Below, one piece after another: positions 31,718 through 39,206 of a stretch of 39,314 nt of DNA. Source of the DNA: DATHTK01 sp035463295 (GTDB lineage: Bacteria > Actinomycetota > Rubrobacteria > Rubrobacterales > Rubrobacteraceae); contig DATHTK010000082.1 of NCBI GenBank assembly GCA_035463295.1, positions 1 to 39,314 on the forward strand, in the 5' to 3' direction. Under the pieces are notes generated by a model. The model was not told the DNA's origin, searched no databases, and saw only the letters and a list, made by a program, of their open reading frames with translations. Numbering within the stretch: the first letter of the stretch is position 1; the number at the start of each line of letters is the position of its first letter. A program made the position numbers and the translations under genes.

Positions 31718-32685
31718 TGTTCGACAACCTCTGCGACGTGCCCGGCGTCCTCGTGGGCCACGCCACCGACCCGGCGGCGCTGACCGGCTGCACGGTCGTC
31801 CTCTTCGAGAATCCCGAAGGAGCCGTCGTGAGCGTGGACGTGCGCGGCTCCTCGCCCGGCACCCGCGAGACGGACCGGCTGCACCCGGTCGGCTCGGTGA
31901 GGGGGACGCACGCCCTGCTGCTTACAGGGGGCAGCGCCTTCGGTCTCGCCGCAGCCGAGGGCGTGGTCCGCTTTCTGGAAGAGAAGGGGATCGGGCTGGA
32001 TATTGGAGTGGCCCGCATCCCGCTCGTCTCGGCCGCGGTCCTCTTCGACCTGATCGTCGGTGACCCGGTAGTCCGCCCCGGCCCCGAGATGGGCTACGCC
32101 GCCGCTCTATCCGCCGAGCGCGCGCCCTTCGCCCAGGGGAGCGTCGGCGCGGGCACGGGCGCCACGGTCGGGAAAGTCCTCGGGCTGGACCGGGCGATGA
32201 AGGGGGGCATCGGCAGCGCCTCGGTGACCCTCGACGGGGGCGTCGTCGTCGGGGCTCTGGCCGCCGTCAACGCCTTCGGCGATATCCGGGACCCGCGTAC
32301 GGGCGAGGTTCTGGCCGGCCCGAGAAAGGAGGACGGCACTCTGGGTGACACCGTGGAGCTCCTCCCGGAGGCCGCCTCGCGTATAGGGTGGGAACAGAAC
32401 ACCACGCTGGGCGTCGTCGCGACCAACGCGCGCCTCACCAAGGTCCAGGCGGCCAAGGTCGCCCAGATGGCCCACGATGGCCTCGCCCGCGCCATAGAGC
32501 CAGTGCACACCACCGTCGACGGCGACGTCGTCTTCGCCGCCTCCGTCGGTGAGGACCGCCTGACCGTCCCGACGGACATCGTAGGCGCGTGGGGGGCGCG
32601 GGTGATGCGGCGTGCCATCCTGCGCGCCGTCCAGAGAGCGGAGGGCGTGCCCGGTATACCCTCACGCTCGGATTACGAGAGATAG
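31717..32685 (+). CDS. P1 family (S58, DmpA-type) peptidase
   Basis: About 322-aa self-processing N-terminal nucleophile hydrolase. GTG 31717 shares a base with the psp1 stop and gives the family N-terminus D-V-P-G-V-L-V-G-H-A-T-D. Further motifs are L-L-T-G-G-S-A-F-G-L, G-A-G-T-G-A-T-V-G-K and G-A-L-A-A-V-N-A-F-G-D. The likely autocleavage site and nucleophile is at Thr229 in Q-N-T-T-L-G-V-V-A-T-N-A. Family members are aminopeptidases or beta-peptidyl hydrolases; substrate unknown. The frame opens earlier (31675) but that part belongs to psp1. Confidence 0.88.
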   Translation: MFDNLCDVPGVLVGHATDPAALTGCTVVLFENPEGAVVSVDVRGSSPGTRETDRLHPVGSVRGTHALLLTGGSAFGLAAAEGVVRFLEEKGIGLDIGVARIPLVSAAVLFDLIVGDPVVRPGPEMGYAAALSAERAPFAQGSVGAGTGATVGKVLGLDRAMKGGIGSASVTLDGGVVVGALAAVNAFGDIRDPRTGEVLAGPRKEDGTLGDTVELLPEAASRIGWEQNTTLGVVATNARLTKVQAAKVAQMAHDGLARAIEPVHTTVDGDVVFAASVGEDRLTVPTDIVGAWGARVMRRAILRAVQRAEGVPGIPSRSDYER

Positions 32686-32711
32686 ACCCGGCGCGAAACC
32701 GCGCCGGGTCT
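32684..32711. terminator. Bidirectional hairpin between the P1 peptidase and Zn-ADH genes
   Basis: Perfect 12-bp stem AGACCCGGCGCG/CGCGCCGGGTCT with an AAAC loop directly at the peptidase stop, between convergent genes. No U-tract follows on either strand, so it is a GC-rich hairpin typical of high-GC genomes. Confidence 0.65.
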
Positions 32712-32733
32712 CGGAAGCCGGGAGACTACGGCT

Positions 32734-33798
32734 CTAGCTCGAGGCGCCGTCGGGGATCAGGATGCCTCGTCCCTGGAGGTTGCCGGAATTCAGGTCCTGG
32801 ATCGCGTCGTTAATGGCGTCGAGCGGGTAGGTAGAGGTGTGCAGGCTCACGAGCCCGCGCGCGGTGAGGTTCATCAGCTCGGCGAGGTCGTTGTAGGTGC
32901 CCACCAGGTTGCCGGTTATATGGCGCTCCGTCGAGATGATGTCTATGGTTGGTACGTTTACCGTGCCACCGTACCCGATAACGAAGTGGTAGCCACCCGC
33001 CCGGGTCATCTGCCAGGCGTCGTCCTCGGCGCCGCGCTCGCCAACGTAATCGAAGACGACCTCGGCGCCCATGCCGTCCGTCATCTCGAGCACGGTGTCC
33101 ACGTAGCCATCCTCGACCTTCACCGTCTCGTCCGCACCCCACTCTCTAGCGAGCTCGAGCGCGGCCTCGTTCGGGTCGGTGACGATGATCTCCGTGGGCG
33201 TCAGCGCCTTGAGGCACTGAATGCCGATGTGACCGAGACCACCTGCGCCCATGACCACGGCCTTCGTGCCCGCGTAGAGGTGCGGCACGCTCTTCCTGAC
33301 CGCGTGGTAGGCGGTGAGGCCCGCGTCGGCGAGGGCCGCTATGTCCTTTGGCTCCAGAACAGGATCGAGCTTCACGACCGCCCGGGCGTTCGTCTTCAGG
33401 AGGTCGGCGAAGCCGCCGTCACGGGAGATGCCCGGGAACTCGCCGTTCTCGCAGTGCATGTCGTCGCCGGCTCGGCAGGCCCGGCAGAGCCCGCAGGTCA
33501 TCAGCGGATGACAGATTACCGTGTCCCCGACCGATACGTTCGTGACGCCGGGGCCTATCTCCTCGACCCAGCCGGCGTTCTCGTGGCCCAGAGTGTAGGG
33601 CAGCAGGGTACCGTCGGGGTCCTGGATCGGGGCCCACTGGCCTTCGACGACGTGGATGTCGGTACGGCAGAGCCCGGCGGCGCCGACCCGGACTATAACG
33701 TCGAGCGGGCTCTCGATTCTGGGCTCTTCGATCTCCTCTAGCCTGAGGCTATCCTGCGGGATGCTCTCGTCGTACCTGTGCAACCGCGCGGCCTTCAT
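32734..33798 (-). CDS. Zinc-dependent NAD(P) alcohol dehydrogenase (MDR family)
   Basis: 354-aa medium-chain dehydrogenase. Catalytic zinc Cys in G-L-C-R-T-D-I-H (residue 43), His/Glu in L-G-H-E-N-A-G, structural-zinc cysteines C-G-L-C-R-A-C-R-A-G-D-D-M-H-C (about 102-116), and the Rossmann loop V-M-G-A-G-G-L-G-H-I-G near 183. Last gene of a three-gene unit on the minus strand, overlapping the MIP18 gene by ATGA. Similar enzymes sit beside propane-type diiron monooxygenase genes and oxidise the resulting alcohol. The substrate here is unknown. Confidence 0.9.
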   Translation of the reverse strand: MKAARLHRYDESIPQDSLRLEEIEEPRIESPLDVIVRVGAAGLCRTDIHVVEGQWAPIQDPDGTLLPYTLGHENAGWVEEIGPGVTNVSVGDTVICHPLMTCGLCRACRAGDDMHCENGEFPGISRDGGFADLLKTNARAVVKLDPVLEPKDIAALADAGLTAYHAVRKSVPHLYAGTKAVVMGAGGLGHIGIQCLKALTPTEIIVTDPNEAALELAREWGADETVKVEDGYVDTVLEMTDGMGAEVVFDYVGERGAEDDAWQMTRAGGYHFVIGYGGTVNVPTIDIISTERHITGNLVGTYNDLAELMNLTARGLVSLHTSTYPLDAINDAIQDLNSGNLQGRGILIPDGASS

Positions 33799-34499
33799 GC
33801 GGTGGCCTCCTCCCTCTCCGGTCTCTCTCCTACCCCTCGCTCCCCCACGTAGCGGGTTTCGAGCAACCCTCTACACAGCGACGCGTTCCCCTCGATGCTC
33901 ACCCGGACGGTCTTCGCGAACCGCAGGTGCTCTACGACGGCCTCCTCGGGCACCCGCCTGCCGTCCGGATCCACGACGAGCGGCGCCCCCGGCGAGACGT
34001 CGACCCCGAGCTCTGCCCGTCGGTCCAGGTACGTCGCGAACGCCCCGGAGGGCGGGACCTCGCCGAGCCGCATAGCGGCCAGCTCCCGCGGGGAGCTGCC
34101 CTCGGCGAGGAGTGCCCGGCAGAGCTTCTCCTGGCGGGAGACGAAGGACTTGCGGCGGAACGTGGTCCGCAACTCCTCCAGGTCAGGGCCCTCGGTCTCA
34201 CCGGGAAAGGCCTCCTCGAAGGCCTCGTGGGCGTTCAGCTCCTCGGAGGCGTAGTGGTCGTCGAGGAGAACGCTCGCCCTCCGGACGCCGGGGACGGAGA
34301 GCACCGCATCTCTCGCGTCCGCGACCATAAGGTAGGCGAAGTTCGGGGCGCAGAAGTACGTCGGTAGCCGCAGCCGGACGCCCACGGCGTCGCCTTCGAT
34401 CTTCAGCTCGGAGACGAAGCCGAGGTCGGTTACGGGTTCGTCGAGCTCGGGGTCCCGGACGCCCGATAGAGCGTCCAGGACCTCGTTGCGCGTAGGCAT
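33795..34499 (-). CDS. MIP18/DUF59 family protein with C-terminal extension
   Basis: 234-aa cytosolic protein. Residues 1-90 are a MIP18 (SufT/PaaD-like, Fe-S or metal-cofactor assembly) domain with R-D-P-E-L-D-E-P-V-T-D-L-G-F-V and the conserved Cys in T-Y-F-C-A-P-N-F. The remaining ~140 residues, with a Y-L-D-R-R-A-E-L-G-V patch, are not recognisable to me. ATG 34499 overlaps the amidohydrolase stop (TGATG) and its own stop overlaps the ADH start, so the three proteins are translationally coupled. It may mature a metal centre; this is inferred. Confidence 0.85.
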   Translation of the reverse strand: MPTRNEVLDALSGVRDPELDEPVTDLGFVSELKIEGDAVGVRLRLPTYFCAPNFAYLMVADARDAVLSVPGVRRASVLLDDHYASEELNAHEAFEEAFPGETEGPDLEELRTTFRRKSFVSRQEKLCRALLAEGSSPRELAAMRLGEVPPSGAFATYLDRRAELGVDVSPGAPLVVDPDGRRVPEEAVVEHLRFAKTVRVSIEGNASLCRGLLETRYVGERGVGERPEREEATA

Positions 34500-35539
34500 C
34501 AGGCCGGCTGGTGCGGCTCTGAGGCCACGGGACCGGTGCCCTGGTCGGCGGTGACGAGCTGCAGCTCCTCTGGGACCTCAAGGTCGTAGAGAGCCGCGGC
34601 GTTGAGGCCGAGGATCTTGCGCTTTATGTCAGGCGTGATCTCCGCGTAATCATCGAACTCCGCGTCGGTCGGGTAGGCATAGTCCACGAACATCTCTACG
34701 AGCCACTTCGGCTGCCAGAGCGCGTAGTCGCTGGCGAAGAGGAGTTTATCCTCGCCGATCCAGTACAGGAGCTCGCCGATTATCTGGCCGAAGTAACGCG
34801 GCTTGGCGTAGATAAACGGCATCGCCACCGCGAGCCCGCCGTAGACGTTCGGCTCCTGCGTGCCGATCCAGCAGAAGTCCTCGAGCCTCGGCAGGCCGAC
34901 GTGCTCGACGATGAAGTTGAGGTCCGGGTACATCGAGGCGACGCGGTCCACGTCGGCGACGTCGAAGGCGTCGCGGTTGAGAGGCCAGATCGTTGGCCCC
35001 TTGTGGACGTGGATGTTCTTTACGCCGAGCTCCATGCACTTGTCGAGGTGCATCAGGGACCAGTAGTCGTCGAGCTTCCAGCCCTTGGAGTCCTCATGCC
35101 ACTCGGCGGTGTAGAGCTTGACTCCCTTGAAGCCATATTTGTCGTGCTTCGCCTGGAACTCCTGGAGGCCGACCTCGCCGCGGCGGGGCTCGAAAGAGCT
35201 GTTCAGGATGAACTTGTCCGGGTGCTTGGCCTTCACCCTCCCGTCGCTCTCGGTGGTGTTGAAGCCCTTGTTATAGAAGTCCGTCAGGTAGGTGGGCTGG
35301 AGGATCGCTATATCGACGTAGCCGATCTCGAAGAGGTCGTGCATCATGTCCTCTTCGGAATACTTGCGGTACTTCTCGAACGGCCACACGTACTCCTCGG
35401 GGGATAGGTTCTTGTGGTAGTCGTAGAAGCACTTGATGAACCCCTCGCCGTACTTGTTCGTCGTGTTCTCGGGGCTCGCGTCCCAGAAGTGGATGTGTCC
35501 GTCCACCACGAAGTACTTTTCGCCGTCTTTCTCGTACAA
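34499..35539 (-). CDS. Amidohydrolase family protein (amidohydrolase_2), paralogue 1, ligands intact
   Basis: 346-aa TIM-barrel metal-dependent hydrolase. TTG start 35539 with AGGA 8 nt upstream. Metal ligands seen: His15-x-His17 (D-G-H-I-H-F-W-D), H-V-H-K-G near residue 184, E-H-V-G-L-P-R further on, and Asp271 in F-A-S-D-Y-A-L-W. It resembles the amidohydrolases encoded next to soluble diiron monooxygenases of actinobacteria (recalled from prm/mim-type clusters), whose role is unclear. First gene of the coupled amidohydrolase-MIP18-ADH unit; paralogue of the gene at 37495. Confidence 0.87.
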   Translation of the reverse strand: MYEKDGEKYFVVDGHIHFWDASPENTTNKYGEGFIKCFYDYHKNLSPEEYVWPFEKYRKYSEEDMMHDLFEIGYVDIAILQPTYLTDFYNKGFNTTESDGRVKAKHPDKFILNSSFEPRRGEVGLQEFQAKHDKYGFKGVKLYTAEWHEDSKGWKLDDYWSLMHLDKCMELGVKNIHVHKGPTIWPLNRDAFDVADVDRVASMYPDLNFIVEHVGLPRLEDFCWIGTQEPNVYGGLAVAMPFIYAKPRYFGQIIGELLYWIGEDKLLFASDYALWQPKWLVEMFVDYAYPTDAEFDDYAEITPDIKRKILGLNAAALYDLEVPEELQLVTADQGTGPVASEPHQPA

Positions 35540-35914
35540 GTCCAGGTCCTTTCCCAGAACGAGATGACATGTTCATCCCTGCGTAAACACCGGTTTTGGC
35601 CGCCTACCACCTCCTCGAACCGTCGCCGGATGGACGGCGTCATATGCGACGACCCCGACACAGGTTTTCCCGTTTCCTATCAGAGCCAGAATATATCCAC
35701 CCCGTGTATACAAGCAAGGTACAAGCGGCGGCTTTTGCGACAGTTGCGAAAAACACGCGGCCCCGGTTGCGGTTGCCGACGGCGTCCGGTAAATTCGTTC
35801 ACAGCAAGGGAGATAGGCTCGGGGAAGATCGGACGGGGTCGAGGGCGGCCGTTAGGGTGAGGTTGGATCTCCACAATTCGGATTGCCGGATGATTCCGTT
35901 CCGGGTAGACTCGC
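35540..35914. other. Divergent regulatory region upstream of amidohydrolase 1
   Basis: About 375 bp with no supported gene, between the minus-strand operon and the regulator remnant. It contains TTGCGA twice (35735-35740 and 35744-35749) inside TTTTGCGA-CAGT-TGCGAAAA, a near-palindrome of the size bound by IclR-type regulators. The minus-strand promoter is not clear. Confidence 0.35.
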
Positions 35915-36200
35915 GCCGCCCCGGGGCGGCGCGAGGTTCGAGAGCGCGCGGCGGGTCTTCGGGATCCTCGACATCGTGAGCCGCCAGGAGAGCGTGACGG
36001 CGAAGGAGTTCGCCGAGAACCGCTGCTGCGTCGCCGCGCCGATAGTTGGCCGCAGCGGCGAGGTGTAGGGGGCGGTGGGGTCTCGACAGCTTTCCGCTGC
36101 TGCGCGGACGACTCACATCCGCTCGTCGAGATGGTCCGGCGGGCTGCGGACGAGGTCACGACGTTGCTCAAGGAGGGAGCCAGACAACAATCGCTTGCGG
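35915..36200 (+). pseudogene. Decayed IclR-type regulator
   Basis: Pieces in different frames resemble an IclR-family regulator: an N-terminal winged-helix start (R-F-E-S-A-R-R-V-F-G-I-L-D-I-V-S then S-V-T-A-K-E-F-A-E-N) at about 35930-36030, ending in a stop at 36066, then a C-terminal-type helix (H-P-L-V-E-M-V-R-R-A-A-D-E-V) near 36118-36165 in another frame. About 500 bp of the effector domain is missing. It lies directly upstream of the GldA-like gene. The family call is moderate. Confidence 0.5.
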
Positions 36201-36243
36201 GAAGTGCGGGAAGTCGTTCTGGACGAGTCACGAGGAGGTCGAA

Positions 36244-37389
36244 GTGGAAACCAACGGCGGCGGGCCGCTGGCTACGGTGTTTGCAGCGCCGGGAAAGTAC
36301 ATCCAGGGCAGGGGCGCGATCGAACGTTTAGGAGAGGTCCTGGGGCAGCTCGGCGCGGAGAGGCCCCTGATCCTTAGCGACCCCATCGTGGGGGAGATTA
36401 TGGGCGACACCCTGGACGGCATCACCGGGGCGATTCACGCCGGGTTCGGGGGCGAGTGCTCCCCGGAGGAGATAGACCGCGTCTCCGAGGCGGCCTCCGA
36501 GAATGGCGCTGACGCCATAGTCGGTATCGGCGGCGGGAAGACGATGGACACGGCCAAGGCGGTCGCGCACCCGGCGGGTCTGCCTCTGGTAATAGTGCCG
36601 ACGATCGCCTCGACAGACGCACCGACGAGCTCGCTCTCTGTCGTCTACGACGAGGAGGGAGCCTTCAAAGAGTATCGCTTCTTCGGGCGGAACCCGGACG
36701 CGGTCATCGTCGACACGGCGGTCATCGCCGGTGCGCCGGTTCGCTTCCTCGTCGCCGGGATAGGGGATGGTCTCTCGACGTACTTCGAGGCCGACTCTTC
36801 CTCCCGGACACGGAAGCAGACCATGGCCGGCGGCGCGCCCACGCAGGCCGCCATAGCCATCGCCCGTCTCTGCTACGACACCCTGCTCGAGCACGGCCTC
36901 GCCGCCCGCCTCGCGGTCGAGCAACAGGCCGTCACCCCCGCGGTCGAGAAGGTCGTCGAGGCGAACACGCTGCTCTCTGGCCTCGGCTTCGAGTCCGGCG
37001 GCCTCGCCGCCGCTCACTCCGTCCACAACGGCCTGACGGTGCTCGAAGGCACGCACCACTTCTGGCACGGCGAGAAGGTCGCCTTCGGGGTCATCTCCAT
37101 GCTCATGCTCGAAGAGCGACCGGCGGAGACGGTCGAGGAGGTCGTGGACTTCTGTCTGGAGGTCGGTCTGCCCGTTGCGCTGGAAGACATCGGGCTCGAA
37201 GGCGTCAGCCGCGAAGAGCTCGAAACGGTCGCCGAGGCGGCTTGCGCCGAGGGCGAGACGATTCACAACGAGCCCTTCGACGTCTACCCTCAGATGGTCG
37301 TGGACGCAATGCTCGCCGCCGACGCCTTCGGCCGCCAGCGCCGGGCGCTGCTGGCGGGCGAGGCGAAGCTACCTGCCGTAGCTCACTAG
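36244..37389 (+). CDS. Iron-type alcohol / glycerol dehydrogenase (GldA-like)
   Basis: 381-aa metal-dependent polyol dehydrogenase. GTG 36244 has GAGGAGG 5 nt upstream; the frame opens earlier (36046) but only through the regulator remnant. N-terminal P-G-K-Y-I-Q-G, NAD-binding G-I-G-G-G-K-T-M-D-T-A-K, P-T-I-A-S-T-D-A, and metal ligands Asp175 (G-I-G-D-G), His258 (A-H-S-V-H-N-G) and His275 (F-W-H-G-E-K). All ligands are intact, so it should be active on glycerol or a related alcohol/hydroxyketone. It is convergent with amidohydrolase 2. Confidence 0.9.
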   Translation: METNGGGPLATVFAAPGKYIQGRGAIERLGEVLGQLGAERPLILSDPIVGEIMGDTLDGITGAIHAGFGGECSPEEIDRVSEAASENGADAIVGIGGGKTMDTAKAVAHPAGLPLVIVPTIASTDAPTSSLSVVYDEEGAFKEYRFFGRNPDAVIVDTAVIAGAPVRFLVAGIGDGLSTYFEADSSSRTRKQTMAGGAPTQAAIAIARLCYDTLLEHGLAARLAVEQQAVTPAVEKVVEANTLLSGLGFESGGLAAAHSVHNGLTVLEGTHHFWHGEKVAFGVISMLMLEERPAETVEEVVDFCLEVGLPVALEDIGLEGVSREELETVAEAACAEGETIHNEPFDVYPQMVVDAMLAADAFGRQRRALLAGEAKLPAVAH

Positions 37390-37404
37390 GCCGCTCGAAG
37401 TCGC

Positions 37405-37431
37405 TCCGGGGGAGCTGGAAGCTCCCCCGGA
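37405..37431 (+). terminator. Hairpin after the GldA-like gene
   Basis: Perfect 12-bp stem TCCGGGGGAGCT/AGCTCCCCCGGA with a GGA loop, starting 16 nt after the stop. No U-tract follows. It may act as a GC-rich terminator for the plus-strand gene. Confidence 0.6.
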
Positions 37432-37454
37432 CGATGTAGCAAGAAAGACAATAA

Positions 37455-37480
37455 GGGCGCCTCTTTGGATCGGCGCGCCC
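37455..37480 (-). terminator. Rho-independent-like terminator of amidohydrolase 2
   Basis: On the minus strand GGGCGC (37480-37475) pairs with GCGCCC (37460-37455) and is followed by the T-rich TTATTGTCTTTCTT, 15 nt after the amidohydrolase stop. Confidence 0.55.
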
Positions 37481-37494
37481 CTTCTCCCGGTCGC

Positions 37495-38502
37495 CTAGCT
37501 CCCGTTCGCGAGCCTCCTTCGCGTCTCTTCGACGTCCATCCCGGAGAGACGAAGAAGGTTCTCGCCGAGGATCTTGCGCTTCGCCTGCTCGGTAAGCTGC
37601 GGGTAACCGTAGCCTTCCACCAGATCCTGAGGGATCTCGAACTCCCAGAAAGCATCGAGCGCCCACCTGGGATGCCAGATCGGGGTCTCCGAGCCGTAGA
37701 TGATCTTATCTTCACCGCACCAGAACATGAGCTTGCCGATCCACTCGGCGAACTGTCTGGGCGAGCGGACGACGAAGTTTATGGTCGCTGCGATCGAGGC
37801 GAAGAGGTTCGGATACCTCACGAGCTGCCAGCAGGTCTCATCGATGAACGGCAGCCCGACGTGGAAGATGACGAAGTTTATGTCCGGAAAGTTGGCCGCC
37901 GCCCCATCCATGTCCCACGTCTGGGTCGCCTCTATCGGCTGTGGCCCGAGTGGGACGCCTTTGTGCACCCCGATGAGGTCGATCCCCAGCTCCTGGGCCT
38001 TCTCGTAGATGGGGAACGCGACCCTGGGGTCGTCCATCCGCCAGGGGAAGGGCTCACCGTAGTCGTAGCGGACGTTATAGAACTTGAACGCCTTGGCACC
38101 GTACTCCTTGACCTGCACCTCCATCATGTCGAGCGCCTTCTTCCCCTCGAGCGGGTTGACCGTCCCCCAGAAGACGGTCCGGTCCGGGTTGAGATCCCGC
38201 AGCTCCGCGCACCGCTCCCAGGGGGAGAGGCCGTCGTGGAAGAGGTCGGTGAGCGGGAGCGGCATGGCGACGAGCATGTCGGTGTCCGACTCGTCGAAGA
38301 CCATGCGGCTTATCTCCTCGGTGCTCCACTCCTTGAGGAACTCCTCGGCCGAGAGCTTGGGTTCGTCCTCGGGCGTGAGGACGTTGTGGAAGGCGTAGAG
38401 GTGCTGTCGGAACAGCTCACCCGGGTTCCCGAGGACGTTCGACGCGTCGAAGTTGAAGGGGTGGGCTACGCAGTCGAAGACCAGAACGTCGTCCCTTATC
38501 AT
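37495..38502 (-). CDS. Amidohydrolase family protein, paralogue 2, altered metal ligands
   Basis: 335-aa TIM-barrel protein, clearly paralogous to the gene at 34499 (shared H-K-G, H-V-G-L-P, I-G-K/E-L-x-x-W-x-G-E-D-K blocks). The first ligand pair is changed: D-C-V-A-H (Val12, His14) replaces D-G-H-I-H, and Glu272 (G-S-E-T-P-I-W) replaces the catalytic Asp. V-H-K-G and F-H-V-G-L-P are kept. It is either a pseudoenzyme/partner or a variant-metal enzyme. ATG overlaps the upstream MIP18 stop (ATGA). Confidence 0.85.
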   Translation of the reverse strand: MIRDDVLVFDCVAHPFNFDASNVLGNPGELFRQHLYAFHNVLTPEDEPKLSAEEFLKEWSTEEISRMVFDESDTDMLVAMPLPLTDLFHDGLSPWERCAELRDLNPDRTVFWGTVNPLEGKKALDMMEVQVKEYGAKAFKFYNVRYDYGEPFPWRMDDPRVAFPIYEKAQELGIDLIGVHKGVPLGPQPIEATQTWDMDGAAANFPDINFVIFHVGLPFIDETCWQLVRYPNLFASIAATINFVVRSPRQFAEWIGKLMFWCGEDKIIYGSETPIWHPRWALDAFWEFEIPQDLVEGYGYPQLTEQAKRKILGENLLRLSGMDVEETRRRLANGS

Positions 38503-38906
38503 GCGCGCTCTCCTTTCACCTGTGCTTCGCGCAACCGCGCCTGGCGTAGCGGCTCGAGCTTCTCCAGAGGCAACCTCAGCTTCTCGCGCGCTCCCGCGCT
38601 CATCCTATCGGGCGTCCATGTCGGGTCCCAGACGACCTCGACGTCCACCGCGTCGACCCCCGCCAGGCCGCCGACCTCCTCCTGGACCATCTCCAGTAGC
38701 CGGGCGGCGAACGGGCACCAGCCGGAGGTGAGGACCATCTCTATCCTCACCCTCGCGTCCAGTATCTCGATCGACTCGATCAAACCCATATCCACAACGC
38801 TGATGCGCCGGTCGCTGCAACACGGGTCGTAGCAGTTGTCCAGCGCCCGGACCACCGCCTCCCGCCCCACGAAAGCCTCTCCGACAGGCCTCGCAACCCT
38901 GTCCAC
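38499..38906 (-). CDS. MIP18/DUF59 family metal-cluster assembly-type protein (short form)
   Basis: 135-aa protein from GTG 38906, chosen because AAGGAGG lies 5 nt upstream; the frame opens 11 codons earlier. The MIP18 core reads V-V-D-M-G-L-I-E-S-I and T-S-G-W-C-P-F-A-A-R-L-L-E-M-V with the conserved Cys. A Cys-rich insertion, N-C-Y-D-P-C-C-S-D, replaces the usual D-P-E-x-P segment. A basic C-terminal tail follows. It is coupled to amidohydrolase 2 and is only distantly like the MIP18 gene at 33795. Confidence 0.85.
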   Translation of the reverse strand: MDRVARPVGEAFVGREAVVRALDNCYDPCCSDRRISVVDMGLIESIEILDARVRIEMVLTSGWCPFAARLLEMVQEEVGGLAGVDAVDVEVVWDPTWTPDRMSAGAREKLRLPLEKLEPLRQARLREAQVKGERA

Positions 38907-38953
38907 GCGCTCCTCCTTCCGGGCACCCCAAGCCCACAAATAACGTGGATAAC

Positions 38954-38982
38954 ATGCTACGCTCGCCCCCCGTCCCGGTCAA
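38954..38982 (-). promoter_or_regulatory. SigA-type promoter of the MIP18-amidohydrolase 2 unit
   Basis: On the minus strand: -35 TTGACC (38982-38977), 17-bp spacer, -10 TAGCAT (38959-38954). This predicts a start near 38947 and a leader of about 40 nt before GTG 38906. Confidence 0.6.
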
Positions 38983-38992
38983 CGGTGTTCGG

Positions 38993-39021
38993 GTGAAAGC
39001 TAGCCCTCCCTGAGGTATACT
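38993..39021 (+). promoter_or_regulatory. tRNA-Thr promoter
   Basis: -35-like GTGAAA (38993-38998), 17-bp spacer, -10 TATACT (39016-39021), 14 bp before the tRNA. The -35 is weak. Confidence 0.5.
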
Positions 39022-39035
39022 CTCCGCCCGAACGG

Positions 39036-39108
39036 GCCGACGTAGCTCAGCAGGTAGAGCAGCTCACTCGTAATGAGCAGGTCCGCGGTTCGAGTCCGCT
39101 CGTCGGCT
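39036..39108 (+). tRNA. tRNA-Thr (anticodon CGT)
   Basis: 73-nt cloverleaf: acceptor GCCGACG/CGTCGGC, D-arm GCTC/GAGC, anticodon stem GCTCA/TGAGC with loop CTCGTAA and CGT at 39069-39071, T-loop TTCGAGT, discriminator T. CCA is not encoded. A T-run (CTTTTTT) follows closely and may terminate it. The adjacent integrase end suggests its 3' half is an integration site. Confidence 0.95.
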
Positions 39109-39179
39109 CTCTTTTTTCCCTCTATTTGCAGGTAAAACGTACAGAGGAGAGAAAGGGCCAGGTACTCGCCCGGCCCAAT

Positions 39180-39200
39180 TGATGCCAACCTGATGCCAAC
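39180..39200. repeat. Tandem repeat beside the integrase, possible arm-type site
   Basis: TGATGCCAACC (39180-39190) is followed directly by TGATGCCAAC (39191-39200), just beyond the integrase stop. Short direct repeats between an integrase gene and its tRNA target are often integrase arm-type binding sites; that reading is inferred. Confidence 0.5.
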
Positions 39201-39206
39201 ACGGCG

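Noticed and set aside
37465..38832. 455-aa ORF on the plus strand
   Set aside because: Antisense to amidohydrolase 2 and MIP18-2, which have clear family motifs and promoter.
39000..39188. 62-aa minus-strand ORF containing ERTRTADLLIT
   Set aside because: It is the reverse complement of tRNA-Thr, a well-known false ORF found opposite tRNA genes.
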